This document shows, in pieces, positions 1-12,000 of a stretch of DNA of 13,222 nt (position 1 is the first letter of the stretch; each line of letters begins with the position of its first letter). Below the pieces are notes generated by a model. That model made no database searches. It worked only from the letters and a program-made list of their open reading frames with translations, and was not told the DNA's origin. This DNA comes from Goniomonas avonlea (taxonomy: Eukaryota > Cryptophyceae > Goniomonadida > Goniomonadaceae): NCBI GenBank assembly GCA_003573635.1, contig QUTJ01031596.1, forward strand, positions 1 through 13,222. Direction: 5' to 3'. Both the position numbers and the translations under genes were made by a program.

Positions 1-3000
1 ACCCCGAGACTTCGTCTGTGAGCCTAACGGTTGTAGGCGCTGCGTTCGGGACCCTGGAGTACACGGGGCGGACGCGTCTTGGGGGGACGGCGTGTGAGGC
101 TTCATCTTGGGTGTCGGACTCTGCGATCCGTAGCAAGACTGGAGTCGGAGTGGGGACGTCACCCCGCCTGGCTATGACGGCTGGGGGACATGAGCGGCAC
201 CGGAGTTCCCTGAGCCTGTCGTTCTCGTTTGACCTGCTTCTACCGCTCGTTTCGTCGCTCTTGCGTGCTAACGTCCCGGCCACTGGTAGTGCTTCTATTA
301 CTCTGCAAGGGGGAGGTTTTGGTTCCCTTGACTACTCCGGCCGAGTTCGTATCTCCGGGACTCCTTGTGAGGTAACTCTGTGGCGTTCTGCCACTACTGT
401 CTCGTGTAAGGCAGCTGCTGGTGTTGTCCAACCCTCTTCTGTTGCTGTCTTCCTTAGTGTCGGTTATCGAACCAAGTCTTGGGATGTCCCCGTCGCTGCT
501 GTTCAGACTCCGGTTGCAGCTTGGGTGAATGAATCCTTCTGTCGGGAAACCGTGGTCATGGCCAACTATACCAACTGCACCTTCGTTCTCCCTACCAATT
601 CCACCGGCAACAGCACCAACGCCACAGTCGTGAATGAAACTGCGATAGCAGTCAACGGCTCGAACTCCACGGTTACCCCGCCCAATCCATGTCGCAACAT
701 CACGTTGCCGACCCCAGTTCAAGTCTGTTGCAACAATACCGCGTGCTGTCAACCCTTCACCGTATGCAAGGATACAGTGTCCTGTGTGGATCGAGACTGT
801 AGCCGGATCTCGGGGTGTCCCACGGTCCAGGGGTGCATCGAGCCTCTCATGTGTTCTGCAGTGCGCTCCTGTGCCACGTATCATCAATGCTACGTGGTTG
901 CGGTGAACATCACGGTGAATATTACAGCGCCCGAGACAAACGCCACAAACGCCAGCACTACCACCCCGTTCTCGACTCAACCCCCATCGACCACCACGAC
1001 CCCCTTGTCTACCACTCCACCAGAAACAACTGCGGCCTCTGACACGACCGTTCTTGGGCCGACAGCCAATGCGACAGCCAACGCAACGGACGGAAATGGC
1101 ACCTTTGGCAACGGGAGCACAATCAATGAAACTGTGGAACCACCGGCTCCGACAACAAAGAACGTCACCATTATGGTGACACGCTGTCGAGACGAAACTC
1201 TATGTCAGAATATTTCTGTGTGCTGTCCGTTTGGCAACCCTTACTGCTGCCGTCCGCTGCAAAACTGCCACAACGGAACTCTGGTGTGTGGGCCAGATGG
1301 TTGTCACCCCTTGCATGCGTGCCAAGATGTTGTACTGTGTCGCCCCCGTCCCGTGCCCTTGGCCGTCAATCTCGAGGTCGCCGCCACCAAACTGCAAGCT
1401 GCCCTTCCCCTTCGTGGCCTGGGCTGTGCGCTCCAGCAATTTACCTACGACATCCCTGTTCCTGTCATCAAGAGTGTTGAGCCTCGGGGTGGCACGGTTC
1501 TTGGGGACACAGTCGTTCGGCTGATCGGTGTCAACTTTTGGAATGACTTCTCCATCCTCGCCTGTCGATTTGGCGACGTGGAAGTGGGAGCGCAGTATCA
1601 CAATGCGACCACTGCGTTCTGCATCACAAAGCCTCGACCTCTCCCAACAAGAGTGAAGGTTGAGGTTGTGGTTCGGTCAAACAATGATCGCATTCTTTCG
1701 CAAAGTACTCCAAAATACGAGTTCTTCCATTATGAAGAGCCGTCTGTCCAGGCCATCGAGCCTCCTGGCGGTTTGGCGTCTGGGAACACAACGATCACCA
1801 TACACGGTGCGGGCTTCCTCGTCGCTGGTGGTCAGCTCCAATGGCGGTCTTATTGCAAGTTTGGTGGTGGAAGCAATGCCACGCAGGTGTTGGCAGAACG
1901 GGTAACCTCTGATACGATGGTCTGCATTCCACCGTCCCTTCGCCCTGGCGGTCGAGAAGTGTTGATCACTTTCAATGACCAGCAGTACTTCTGGACCAAT
2001 CTGACTTATCACCACTATCCTCTCCCGCTCATCACCAAGGTGTTCCCGCTCTCTTCTCCTGAGGCGGGAACGCGTGTCACCGTGACAGGCAGGAACTTCT
2101 ACCCCCCTTACCCAAGGTTCTCTTGCAAGTTTGCCAACGCCGTCGTGCCCGGCACCATCACGCGGCCCAATCCCGACTTCAGTCAAGCTGTGTGCGTCGC
2201 CCCTGCAATGACTCCTGGCAACTATTCGCTGCGCATCAGCATCAACGATCAAAACTTCGGGGAGTCCGTTGCGTTCCAATACTACATTCCACCGTACGTC
2301 ACGCATGTCGATCCCTGTGGTGGTCCGGAGGTGGGTGGTACGAGTGTCCTCGTTGCTGGCGCCAACTTCCTCACCTCTTCCATTGCCAACGTGTCAACCC
2401 CCGTTGCCTGGTGTAAGTTTGGGGAACAAAAGATGCCTGCTGTGATTCTGAACTCGACCCATTTACGGTGCACCACCATGCGCGCGATCCCACAGCCTGT
2501 TGATGTTGAGGTGTCCTTGAACAATGCGACCTTCTCGGTTTCGCACCCTCGTATTCAGTTCTTGTTTTACACCCACCCGACGTCACTCGGTTTAACTCCT
2601 TCCGGTGGCCCCGATCGTGGCGCGACCAACATGACTACTGATGGTTTCGTTTTCACTGCTGCTTTCGCCAACATGAGACACCTGGCTCAGTGTAAGTTCG
2701 GTGCTGACGGACACCCAGTGATTTCGCACCATCTCGAGGCCTCTCATATGATTTGTTTGGCGCCCAAGCACAACATCGGCCCCGTAGTGATGTGGTTTTC
2801 GCTCAACGGGCAAGATTTCTTCCCGCATCAAACCTATAACTTCTATCCCGAGGCCGAGTTTAGAGACATTTTCCCCCGTGGTGGTCCATCTGAGGGACAA
2901 ACCGAGGTTACCATCAGCGGTGCGAACCTTACGGATGCTTTTGGTGGTTTTGGGTGCAAGTTTGGGGATCGGTACGCCAACGGTTGGGTGGTTGAGAACT

Positions 3001-6000
3001 CGAACGGTACTCGCGCCGTGTGTGTCACACCGCCGTTCGGGGGGCCTGACAACTCGACTGATGAAGTCCGGCAGGTTCCTGTGTTTGTCTCCAACAACAG
3101 GCAGAATTATGTCCTGGCTGGAACGGACGACCCTGCTTGTAACTACAACCGAACGCGACGAGATTGTGTGTTCTATGTTTATCTGGAATCCGGTTCCGAT
3201 TCACTGAAGGTCAATGAGCTTCGACCAAAAGGCGGTATTGTGCAAGGAAATACTTTCGTGCAAATCATTGGACGCGGTTTCCGTGACGATTTAGGTTCGA
3301 TTGATCGACATGTGCTATTCTGTCGGTTTGGTGAAGAACAAGTCGAGGCTACGTTCATCAATTCGACTCTAATGCACTGCACATCGCCTGAAGGCATTGT
3401 CGGGAGCGTGCCCGTGGAGGTGACTGTCAACGGTGTGACCTTCACGAACAGTCAACCCACGAACCCATTCGTGTTCTACACCCATCCAACCACCTCCGAG
3501 TTGCTGCCCAAGGGAGGTCCTGTGACTGGGTACACGCGCACCTCGGTCCAAGGTGGTGGTTTTGCCGGTCTTGGGACAATCAATCCTCTCGCCTGGTGCA
3601 AGTTTGGTGACACCCAAGGCATTGTGACTGCCGCGACGATCACGCCGACAGAGATGATTTGCCGATCACCAGTGCGGGCCAGGCCTGAGGAGGTGATGGT
3701 GTGGCTCACCCTCAACGGGCAGCAGTACATTAACTCTGGCAAGAACTTCACCTTCTATGAAGTCCCGATTGTGCAATCGGTCTTCCCACTGGGTAGTCCG
3801 GTCCTGGACGGGGCTGTGATTGTTGAACTATTTGGTTCCCACATGACTGATGACTTTGGTGGGCTCACTTGCCGTTATGGGCGTGTTGGTGCCGATGGCC
3901 TGTGCTCCACCTGCGTCGTTGTCACGGGCACAGTGATTTCTCGAAATCATAGCCAGTGTCTGGCTCCGTCGCATAGTCCTGCTGAGACCTTGCCGCTGGC
4001 TGTGTCACTGAACAAAGTGGACTACCGCCAAGACAACACCACCTTCGTCTTCTATGATAAGCAAGAGCTGACTGGCCTCACTCCATCTGGCGGTGTCGTC
4101 GCCGGTGGTACTCTCGTCCAGCTCAAGGGTAACAACTTCAAAACGGAAATGGACTCGAGCCAGCCTGGTGGCGCGATTCTGTGTCGGTTTGGTGGTCCTG
4201 AGGTGCAGCCAAATCCTGGCCAGCTGATACCGGTTGAAGACTGGTTCAGGGAAAAGGGTGTCGACGGCAACTATCGGATCAAGTGCCACGCTCCTCGGAA
4301 TCCCGTCGTCGGATCCGTGTCTATCTTCGTCGCTCTCAACGGGGTGACCTTCCGCCAGTCTCCCTTCGTGTATCATTATTATGAGGTCCCAATTATTGAT
4401 TCATTGTCGCCAGTTGGTGGTCCCGAATCTGGTGGGACAGTCATCACTATTCGCGGGTCCGGCTTCTTGGTGGCAATTGGCTCGATGAAAGAGTTGTCCC
4501 TGTGTAAGTTCGGCATTGGGTCAGAAGAGCAGGTCGCCAGTTTTGTGGGACAGACGTCGATGGTATGCGCCACAGCAATGAAGAGCCTGGTCACAGGGAA
4601 GAGTCCGTCTGGCTTCGACCTTCACATGCAGCACGGTGAGGTCCCTGTCAACGTAACACTCAACGGACAAGACTACGGCTACACCACCAACAAGCCGCAA
4701 CTTTTCACCTTTTATGAGGACCCGGTTATCTTCAGATTCTTCCCTCCTGGCGGGCCTCTCGAAGGAAACACTATGGTCCACTTCTGGGGCGAAAAGCTCA
4801 CAGAAATCCATGGAGGGCTTACTTGCCAGTTCTGGCGGGGCACTAAAAGTGTCGCTTTCACGCCGGGAACTGTGTTTGCTGGTTCAGGTGGTACGGAAGG
4901 CCAGTGTGCCACCGCGGGGCAGCAGGTGCCAGAGCGGTACACCGTGTCTATCAGTCTCAACTTCCAGGATTACCACGACCTGCAGTCACCATTCACGTAC
5001 TACAATAAGCCCACCGTGACTCGAGTCAACCCCGTCGGTGGTCCGATGAAGGGCGGCACGCGACTCGTGATTTCTGGCAGCAATCTCGACCTCCCGTTTG
5101 CGTTCAACGACAGTCTGACGAAATGTCGATTTGCCCCTGACTTTTTGCGCGAAGAGGAGGCCAAGGCTAGCACTCGCTTCGTGCCCGGAACGGTTACCGT
5201 CGAGAACGGGGTCACAGTTCTCATCTGCCACGCTCCATTGGGAATGAGCTACACCGTGGCATCCGGCTTCTTCTTGGACATGACTCTCAACGACCAGGAC
5301 TACACGGACGTCTCGCGCGAGTCGCAGGTCACCAAGTTCACCATGTATCCGCATCCGCGCCTGTTGCCGGTGCCACCCAACGTCGTGCCTTCGACTGGCC
5401 CCTTGAAAGGCGGGACGGTTATCACACTCTTGGGAGAAAACTTCAGAAGCAAGATGGGTCTCGGAAATAACGACAACGATGGTATTTACTGCAAGTTTGG
5501 CAAGACCATTGTGCCTGGGTCGTTCTTTACTGCTTCTCGCATTGAATGTTTATCACCACCCACGGAGATCTCGACCGTGCAGCTGACCTTCACTCTGAAC
5601 AAGCAAGACTATTGGGAACAATCAGTCCCCTTCGAGTTTTACGGTGAAAATGCTCGTATTCAAGCGAACAGCTTCGTCCTCCTCAGTGTCAGACAGCAGG
5701 AAGTGTTCCGTGAGGAGATCGCGCACATCATGCTTGCAAAGTATAACATCACCTTTAACATCTCCCGCCTCATCATCACGTTCCGGCACAAGACCAACAG
5801 CAGCTTAACCATATCCACTGGCGGCTTGAGACGTCTCCTCTCCAGCAATGTCTCAGCGACTAAGGAACCACCAACTATTGTTCCCCCGGCTGCCCAGACG
5901 GTCGTCGACAATGGCGTGTCCTGGACCCAGACCGGCACTTACCCCTTGGGCTCTCAGCCCCCAGAGACCGACCCCTACCCCTTAGGCTCACAGGCATCGG

Positions 6001-9000
6001 ACACCCCATCATCCCACTCCACTGATCGTGGCGGGTGGAGCCCACCGATGGACTCTGGAGGCATGCACAAGTCCCCAGACTTGTCCGATCAAGACTCGCC
6101 ACACACGTTGCGAGACCCACGTTTGTTCGGACCAACATTGACCCCTGAGTCTGGGCAACCCGACGATGGGCGAATGGAGCCTGACGATGACCGAATCGGG
6201 CCTGATGAGGGTCCTGGCACACGGAGCAACGGGACTGCAACAGGGGGGCGCCGCCTGCATCAGACAACCATTGTTGTCCCGAAAACCGCAGATTATGTCA
6301 TGGAGATTCAAGTGGTGGACTCCCCTGGAGTGCGCGCGACGGTGATTGCAGAGGCGCTCCAAGATTTGTTTAACCGCACCAAGGTGCCTGATAGTATCGA
6401 CTCCGAGCTTGCTCTCAACGTCCAAGCTGTGTTGACATCCCTGGAGGCAAACACGATATCAACCGGTGTGGATGGTGCGGCCGTCCGATTGATTCCGTCC
6501 GCCGGCCAGCGTTCAGGGGGAACTTTGGTCACCATTGTCGGGTCTGGGTTCTTCCACTTCAACACGTCAGCGGGCCCCTTCTGCAAGTTTGGAGGGGAGG
6601 TCAGCACGCGCGGCAGAATCTTGTCTCAGGAGTTCATAGTGTGCGAAAGCCCGCGTCAGAATCTCAAAGATCCGAACTGCGGAGGGAGTGGTGATTTGGA
6701 GGGCATGTGTCTTGAGCTGTCTTTCAACGGGGCCGACTTCACTGTCAGCAATCCTCGCGCATTCTTCCGGTACTACAGCCCCCACTTTATTTCCAACTTG
6801 GACCCCAAGGCGGGTCCTCGCGCTGGTGGCACTCTCGTGACACTGAGCGGAGAAGGGTTCCGGAACGATTCAGGTGTCATTATTTGCCGCTTTGAGACTG
6901 CTATTCAGCAAACGGTGGCCACAATGATGACAACGCCTCCCAACGCACAAGGCAAAACAAGCAACTACATCATATGCCCGTCGCCCCCTGGGTTGACAAA
7001 GACGCAGATTGTTGTGGGTGTCACTCTGGCGCTGAACGGTATGAACGTGACCAGCACCCCTGAGAACGACTTCATGGGGTCTGTGAGCGGCGATCCCGTC
7101 AGTTTTACGTACTACGAGCAAGCTCAGGTGGCTCGCGTGACTCCATGGGGTGGGCCGTCATTCGGTGGCACGTCGGTCACAGTCACAGGTTCCAACATTG
7201 ATTGTCCGATTATTGCTTGTCCCGGTTTGCTTCGCTGCAAGTTTGGAAACCTCGGGTCCGTGACCGCTGTGTTGGCTGGTGAAGGTACCAAATTCCTCAA
7301 GTGTGAATCCCCGCCACTCCCGAACCACATCATCCAAGATCTCCTGCTCCCTCGCTTCGACAATGGTACTTTCTCGTCGTACGAGGTGAACATCACCATC
7401 ACACTCAACGGGCAGAACTACTCCCCTGACAACATTGAGTTCAACTACGAGTTTTACACACAAGTCGTACTTGAGAGTATCTCGCCCTGCCAAGGCCCTC
7501 AGGAAGGCGGCACTTTGATGTCGCTCATCGCCAAGGGGTTCGACCAGCGTGGGGTGACCAACGAGCGTGGCCTGATGTTCGTGATGATGGAAGAAGCCCG
7601 ACTGCCTTGCATCAACCTCAACTTCATCAGCTTCCACCTGATGAGCTGCACCACTGTCAAGGGCACTCCCCTTGACACACTCAACGTCCTTGTCGCGCTC
7701 AACGGTCAGGACTTCACAGCACCCAATGGCAATATCAGGTACCGCTGGCACAAGACACTCGTACTGGGCCGCACGTACCCCACTGCCGGCCCTGTCACTG
7801 GGGGCACTCGCATTACAGTTAACGGCGTCACCCCTGGATCCGAGCCCCATATATTCTGCAGATTTGCGCCGCTATCGAACACCCCAGAGCAGGCACTCTG
7901 GGCCAACATTCTACCGGCGAAAATCGTCAGGGCGACTTCTGAGGTCCTGCTTACGACGGCCGCGGTGTGCATTCCTCCCGCAATTGACGCCGCGTTCTTC
8001 GATCCGAAGCGAGATGTGCAGCTGCAGCCCCCCCTCGTCAGCGTGGAAGTCTCGTACAATGCAGTGGATTGGTACAAGCCGCAGCCTAACGATCCGTATC
8101 AGTACTATCTGCAGGTGTGTGTGTGTGTGTGTGTCTCCAGACTTGGCATACCCAATATTGTACAACCCTCTCGAGATGTCGGCAAGCTTGTAGTGCCCAG
8201 GATTGACAGCTCACCAGAAGCACGGAGAAACACTGCGGTTTCTACTGAACATTAGGTAGTGATAGTCAGAAAGGTGTGCACCTCAAGAGCCAGCGGCAGA
8301 CGTCTCCTCCTAGTTGCATAGACAGTGCAGAATCCCTCACCCCACTTGTAGCAGCAAATATATTCCCAACACTGGAACACGCACACCAACTCTGCCCCAC
8401 AGCCCGTGCAATACGGCAACAACCGTGCCGACTCTAGGTTTCTGGCGTTAATCCTGACACACAGGTTATTGGAGAGTACGCCGTCCCTGAGCTTGGCACC
8501 TTCCGAGGTGGTAACCTGATCACAATCTTCGGCTACAACTTCCGAGGCGATGTGCAAGCTTACGCACGCTTCGGCGCCAACAGCACAGCTTCCGTGCAGT
8601 GCGCGCATTGTCCCTTGTCATGTAGCCAGGTCCGACGAGGAGAGCCCACGTTTGGAGGCATCATCTGTCCCGCCCCCCCCGGTCCCCTGACACGAGTACA
8701 CATTCGAGTCAGCGGAGTCAGCGAACAGCATTTCACCGAACTGGGCACCCTTCAGTACTCCTACAAATGCCCTCCTGGCGAATACCATGATCTGAATGTA
8801 AGTGCAGATATCTTGGGTCGATAACGTTGTGTTTTCGACTAGCGCTCTTGACGGACCGATGGACTAACACGTGACCCTAGATGGACGTCTGTAAGCCATG
8901 CGCTCAAGGCTACTTCGCTGCCGCTTACGGTCAGACGGCGTGCACACCCTGCCCTCCGGGCTACTTCCTCCAAGAGACCGCGTCTATTTCACTCGACGCC

Positions 9001-12000
9001 TGCTTGCCCTGTCCAAAGGGCGACGAGGCTCCGAACAACGGTAGCGTCTCGTGTAATCGGTGCCCGAGAGGCACTTGGTCTGCCCAGATCGCGACGGAGA
9101 AATGCGCGCCCTGTGCTCCTGGACAGTACTCCATGGTACAATTGCTGTTGCTAGTGTTGTTGGATCTTGTGTAGTGCTTCTGGAGTGTTGTATCGCGCCC
9201 AGGTTGCATGAACGCCCTCACTGTGACTGACACCGCAACAGGTCCAGGGCGCGCAAGCTTGTCTTCCGTGCGCCAAGCACCATTTCGCGGACGAGGCGGG
9301 TTCAACCTCCTGCACCAAGTGTCCCCTTGGCTTGATGACACTGTCCACCGGACAGCCCACTTGTGCTAACTGTGGTGTGGGCCAGCGAGCTGATGTAGAT
9401 GGCAACTGCTTGTGTGACCCTGGATATGAAAAGGCTGGAGATGCCCTGTGTACGCAGTGCCCCAGTGGTTCATACAAGATTCTGCGTGGGCCACAAGCGT
9501 GCACGCCTTGTCCGGATGACCAAATGTACACCAAGAACTTCACGCTGCTCCAGGTGTGTGTTGTGTGAGTGGAGAATCAAAAAAAAACGAGACAAAAATC
9601 GAGGACTGAGATGCGCAACCGTGTTGCTCGTCTCGGCAAAATGCTCTTGAACATCCTTTGTTAACCCAACTGCCTTTGACCACGCTGCCAGGATTGCATG
9701 TGTCCCTCCGGCTTCTGGCGCAACGTCACACTTATCAGCTACGACCCTGGCAAGCGAGAGATTACCTACATTGGCCCGACGGGCGAGGAGGACGTTGGCG
9801 TGCCGACGGAGCTCAAGCCTCTTTGCAAACCGTGCCCGTTTGCTGGCGCCTGTCTCGGCGACGAAGTTGGTATCGGGCAGGATGGCTGCAAGCTCGGCTC
9901 CGGTGGCGTGATGTGCGCCGTGTGTAAATCCGACGACCCGAAGGAAATGTGGTTCAAGTCTGTCCAGCTCGGGTGCTCACCGTGCCCGAGCCCAACCAAC
10001 TTCGTGCTGCTTGGTGTTGTCCTGCTCGTTGTCGGTCTCGCTGTCCTCGTGATTATGCTCAAGCTTGGAATTCGACCTGCGCAGTTGGTGCCGATGGCGA
10101 CAATGAAAATCGGCACAAGTTACGTGCAGGTGAGTCCCGCGACCTCCGAAATTGTGTCTCCCTTGTTTTCGTCAATTAGGAGCCCATGCCTTCGAAAAAC
10201 TTGGGTTGTGAACCGCTGGCAGGTTGTTGGCTCCATTAGTGACTCGTATCGTGTCGAAATTCCGGGATCCCTCAAAGAGTTCATCAAGCGCATGTCTTTC
10301 TCGTCCGGTGATCCTAGCGCCGGAGCAAACTGTGTCGCCTTGGTCAAGTATACGTTCTACGATCGTTTCATGTTCATCGTGGTGTCGCCGTTTGTCCTGC
10401 TGGGCGGCGGCATGTTCGTGCTCGGTCTGCGCAGTGCCACCCTCACCAATGCTAACGACCGCCTTGCGTGGCGAGCCCTCATGCTCAAGGGTATTTTGTT
10501 CGGCCTCGTGCTCCTGCATCCACAGGTCTCCACCACGGTGTTCTTGATCATGAACTGCAACAAGCTGTTTGGGTACGAGCTGCCGTTCCTGCGCGAGGAT
10601 TACAGCTTAGAGGTGCGGCCCCGAGCTCCAGTGTCGCGCTGTGTCGTCTTGCCCGGTGTTGTTTTTATTATTCTTAGTGGTATTATTTCACAATCAGGCT
10701 CCGAACCAAAATTTCGAATCACACCACCAGTGCGATTCGTAGCTGTCTGACTGTCTGGGGTGTGCGAGTCCTAACTGTCTCGTGCGAGTCTTAGCTAACT
10801 GCCCGGGGTTCCTCCGGTCCCCTGCGTTTGTCCACCCACCCCTTGGTGGGTTTGTCTCTTTCACAGACGTAGGCCCCTGGGGCTATTTCGATAGTCTAAT
10901 AAGTCTGATTTACCCCTCTGTCCCCCGCGGGATCAACGGAGCGACCGGAGGTGCTCTTCCACCCCTGATCGTATGGGGTTCAGCGATCCATGTGATTCCT
11001 GGGTCCAAGCTTCCCCGCAAACAGAGCTCACCCGCTTCTATACTGATACCGGCGCCAGTGCTATGACTTCCTCTGGTGGGGTTACGCCTCCCTGGGTTTC
11101 GCGATGGCGTTCTCGTTCACCCTGGGTCTTCCCATGGTGCTGACGCTGCTCCTTCGCAAACGCCACGGGAACATTGTCGGACCCAAGGACAAGGTCATGG
11201 ATATCTGGAGACGTGACGTGGCTGAAAGGAAGGAGGGCATTGTCCTTGATCAAAGGTGCTCCAATTTGCACTTTGCTGCCCACACCCTCAAGGCTCACCT
11301 CACTCCCACACTCGCTTCACCCACGCACGCACAGACACACTCACTCGCTCGCTCGCTCGCTGATCAGTCGCGTTCACACCCACACTCACACATACGAGTG
11401 CTGACCAGCCAGGGAGCGGCACAGTTGCCGTTGCTCTTTCATATGCACAATCGACATCGCCAACGCGCACTCACCCAGCAGCCACACGCACTCAAGCAGC
11501 AAAAACGCGCTCACACAGCCAAACGCAGAGAGATGAAGGAGCGGCGTCAAGCCGAGGCGGTGCTTGTGAAGCACTACCTCGACAAGATGCAGCAGTGGCA
11601 GGAAATGTCGTTCCTCCACGACGACTATCTTGACCAGTTCTATTATGCCGAGATTATTGAGATCATCCGAAAGGTGTGTCCATATGGTCCCGTCTGGTTC
11701 CAGGCTCAGCCCCTCAGTGCCCTCATGGAATCAATTGTTTGTTGCTTTTTTGCCCGCGTTCCTGTCTTGCGCCTCCGACACCAGTACGCAGGTGATGCTG
11801 ACCTCTGTCGCCGTGACAATTGGTGAATATATTCCCGGGTTCGACACCGTGTTTGGCATCATGGTCCTGGGCATCGCGTTCGGCATCCACCTGTTCATCT
11901 GGCCGTACCGCGACAACCGCAACAATTGGTGCGTCCGTGACTTTCAACAAGTGTGCAAGCTGTCGCACCTCCCCCTCCACCCGCCTCCCCATCCTCCTCC

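Larger units (their letters stand above)
1..8114 (+). other. Exon 1 (5' partial), intronless ectodomain exon of at least 8.1 kb
   Basis: A single uninterrupted frame carries about 2,704 codons up to the CAG codon at 8112-8114, where a GT donor follows in phase 0. The frame stays open for another 47 codons to TAG at 8253-8255, but that extension begins with a (GT)10-encoded VCVCVCV run and has no domain character. The IPT domain ending at YQYYLQ continues naturally into the next IPT-like unit at 8465. The exon encodes only extracellular-type modules, with many NxS/T sequons and no hydrophobic segment that looks like a membrane helix. Confidence 0.8.
6464..8770 (+). repeat. Second IPT/TIG array, six domains (the last one beyond intron 1)
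   Basis: Units start at about 6464, 6785, 7124, 7466 and 7757 in exon 1 and at 8465 in exon 2 (bases 8115-8464 are intron). They show the same GGTxVTxxGxxF, CKFG/CRFG and LNGQDY/FY signatures. The unit at 7466 has lost the CKFG strand (it reads MFVMMEEARLPC), and the unit at 7757 is long, with an insertion before SYNAVDWYK. The last unit (GTFRGGNLITIFGYNF, then YARFG) lacks the LNGQDY strand and leads straight into the Cys-rich stalk. Confidence 0.8.
8756..9990 (+). other. GCC2/GCC3-like Cys-rich stalk (exons 2-5)
   Basis: Spliced across introns 2-4, the sequence gives repeated CxxCxxGxY units: CKPCAQGYFA, CTPCPPGYFL, CNRCPRGTWS, CAPCAPGQYS, CLPCAKHHFA, CTKCPLGLMT, CLCDPGYEKA, CTQCPSGSYK and CTPCPDDQMY. 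A different membrane-proximal Cys domain follows (CMCPSGFWRN, CKPCPFAGAC, CAVCKSDDPK, CSPCPSPTN) immediately before the first membrane helix. This is the GCC2/GCC3 (ephrin-receptor-like) pattern often found as a stalk in protist and animal surface receptors. Confidence 0.85.

Noticed and set aside
18-20. GTG as the start codon of the long frame
   Set aside because: The frame is open to base 3, the residues before and after GTG belong to the same repeat, and a eukaryotic gene would not normally start at GTG. The gene is simply cut by the window edge.
240-980. Long minus-strand open frame of 246 codons
   Set aside because: It lies antisense to the well-supported repeat and Cys-rich coding region, has no domain character, and is a by-product of GC-rich codon use.
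7158-7850. Minus-strand open frame of 230 codons
   Set aside because: It is antisense to IPT domains 17-19 and has no recognisable motif.
8115-8255. Gene ending at the TAG at 8253-8255
   Set aside because: The IPT domain and stalk continue in phase across a GT-AG intron. The extension past 8114 is (GT)n-encoded and lacks domain features. It is kept only as a possible retained-intron form.
10171-10180. Acceptor CAATTAG at 10179 for intron 5
   Set aside because: Its use would shift the frame and lead to an early stop. The acceptor at 10222 restores the expected membrane-domain sequence.
10782-11066. Open frame of 94 codons inside intron 6
   Set aside because: It has no domain or repeat character, overlaps the exon 7 start in another frame, and does not join either flank in phase.
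11015-11070. DTGAS-like string (retropepsin active-site motif) across the end of intron 6
   Set aside because: It appears in a frame different from the gene, is only a few codons long, has no second retroelement domain nearby, and overlaps the acceptor and exon 7. Chance is the simplest explanation.
11336-11398. CTCG/CACAC repeats as a CRISPR or mobile-element signal
   Set aside because: These are simple-sequence tracts without spacers, inverted repeats or an associated gene.
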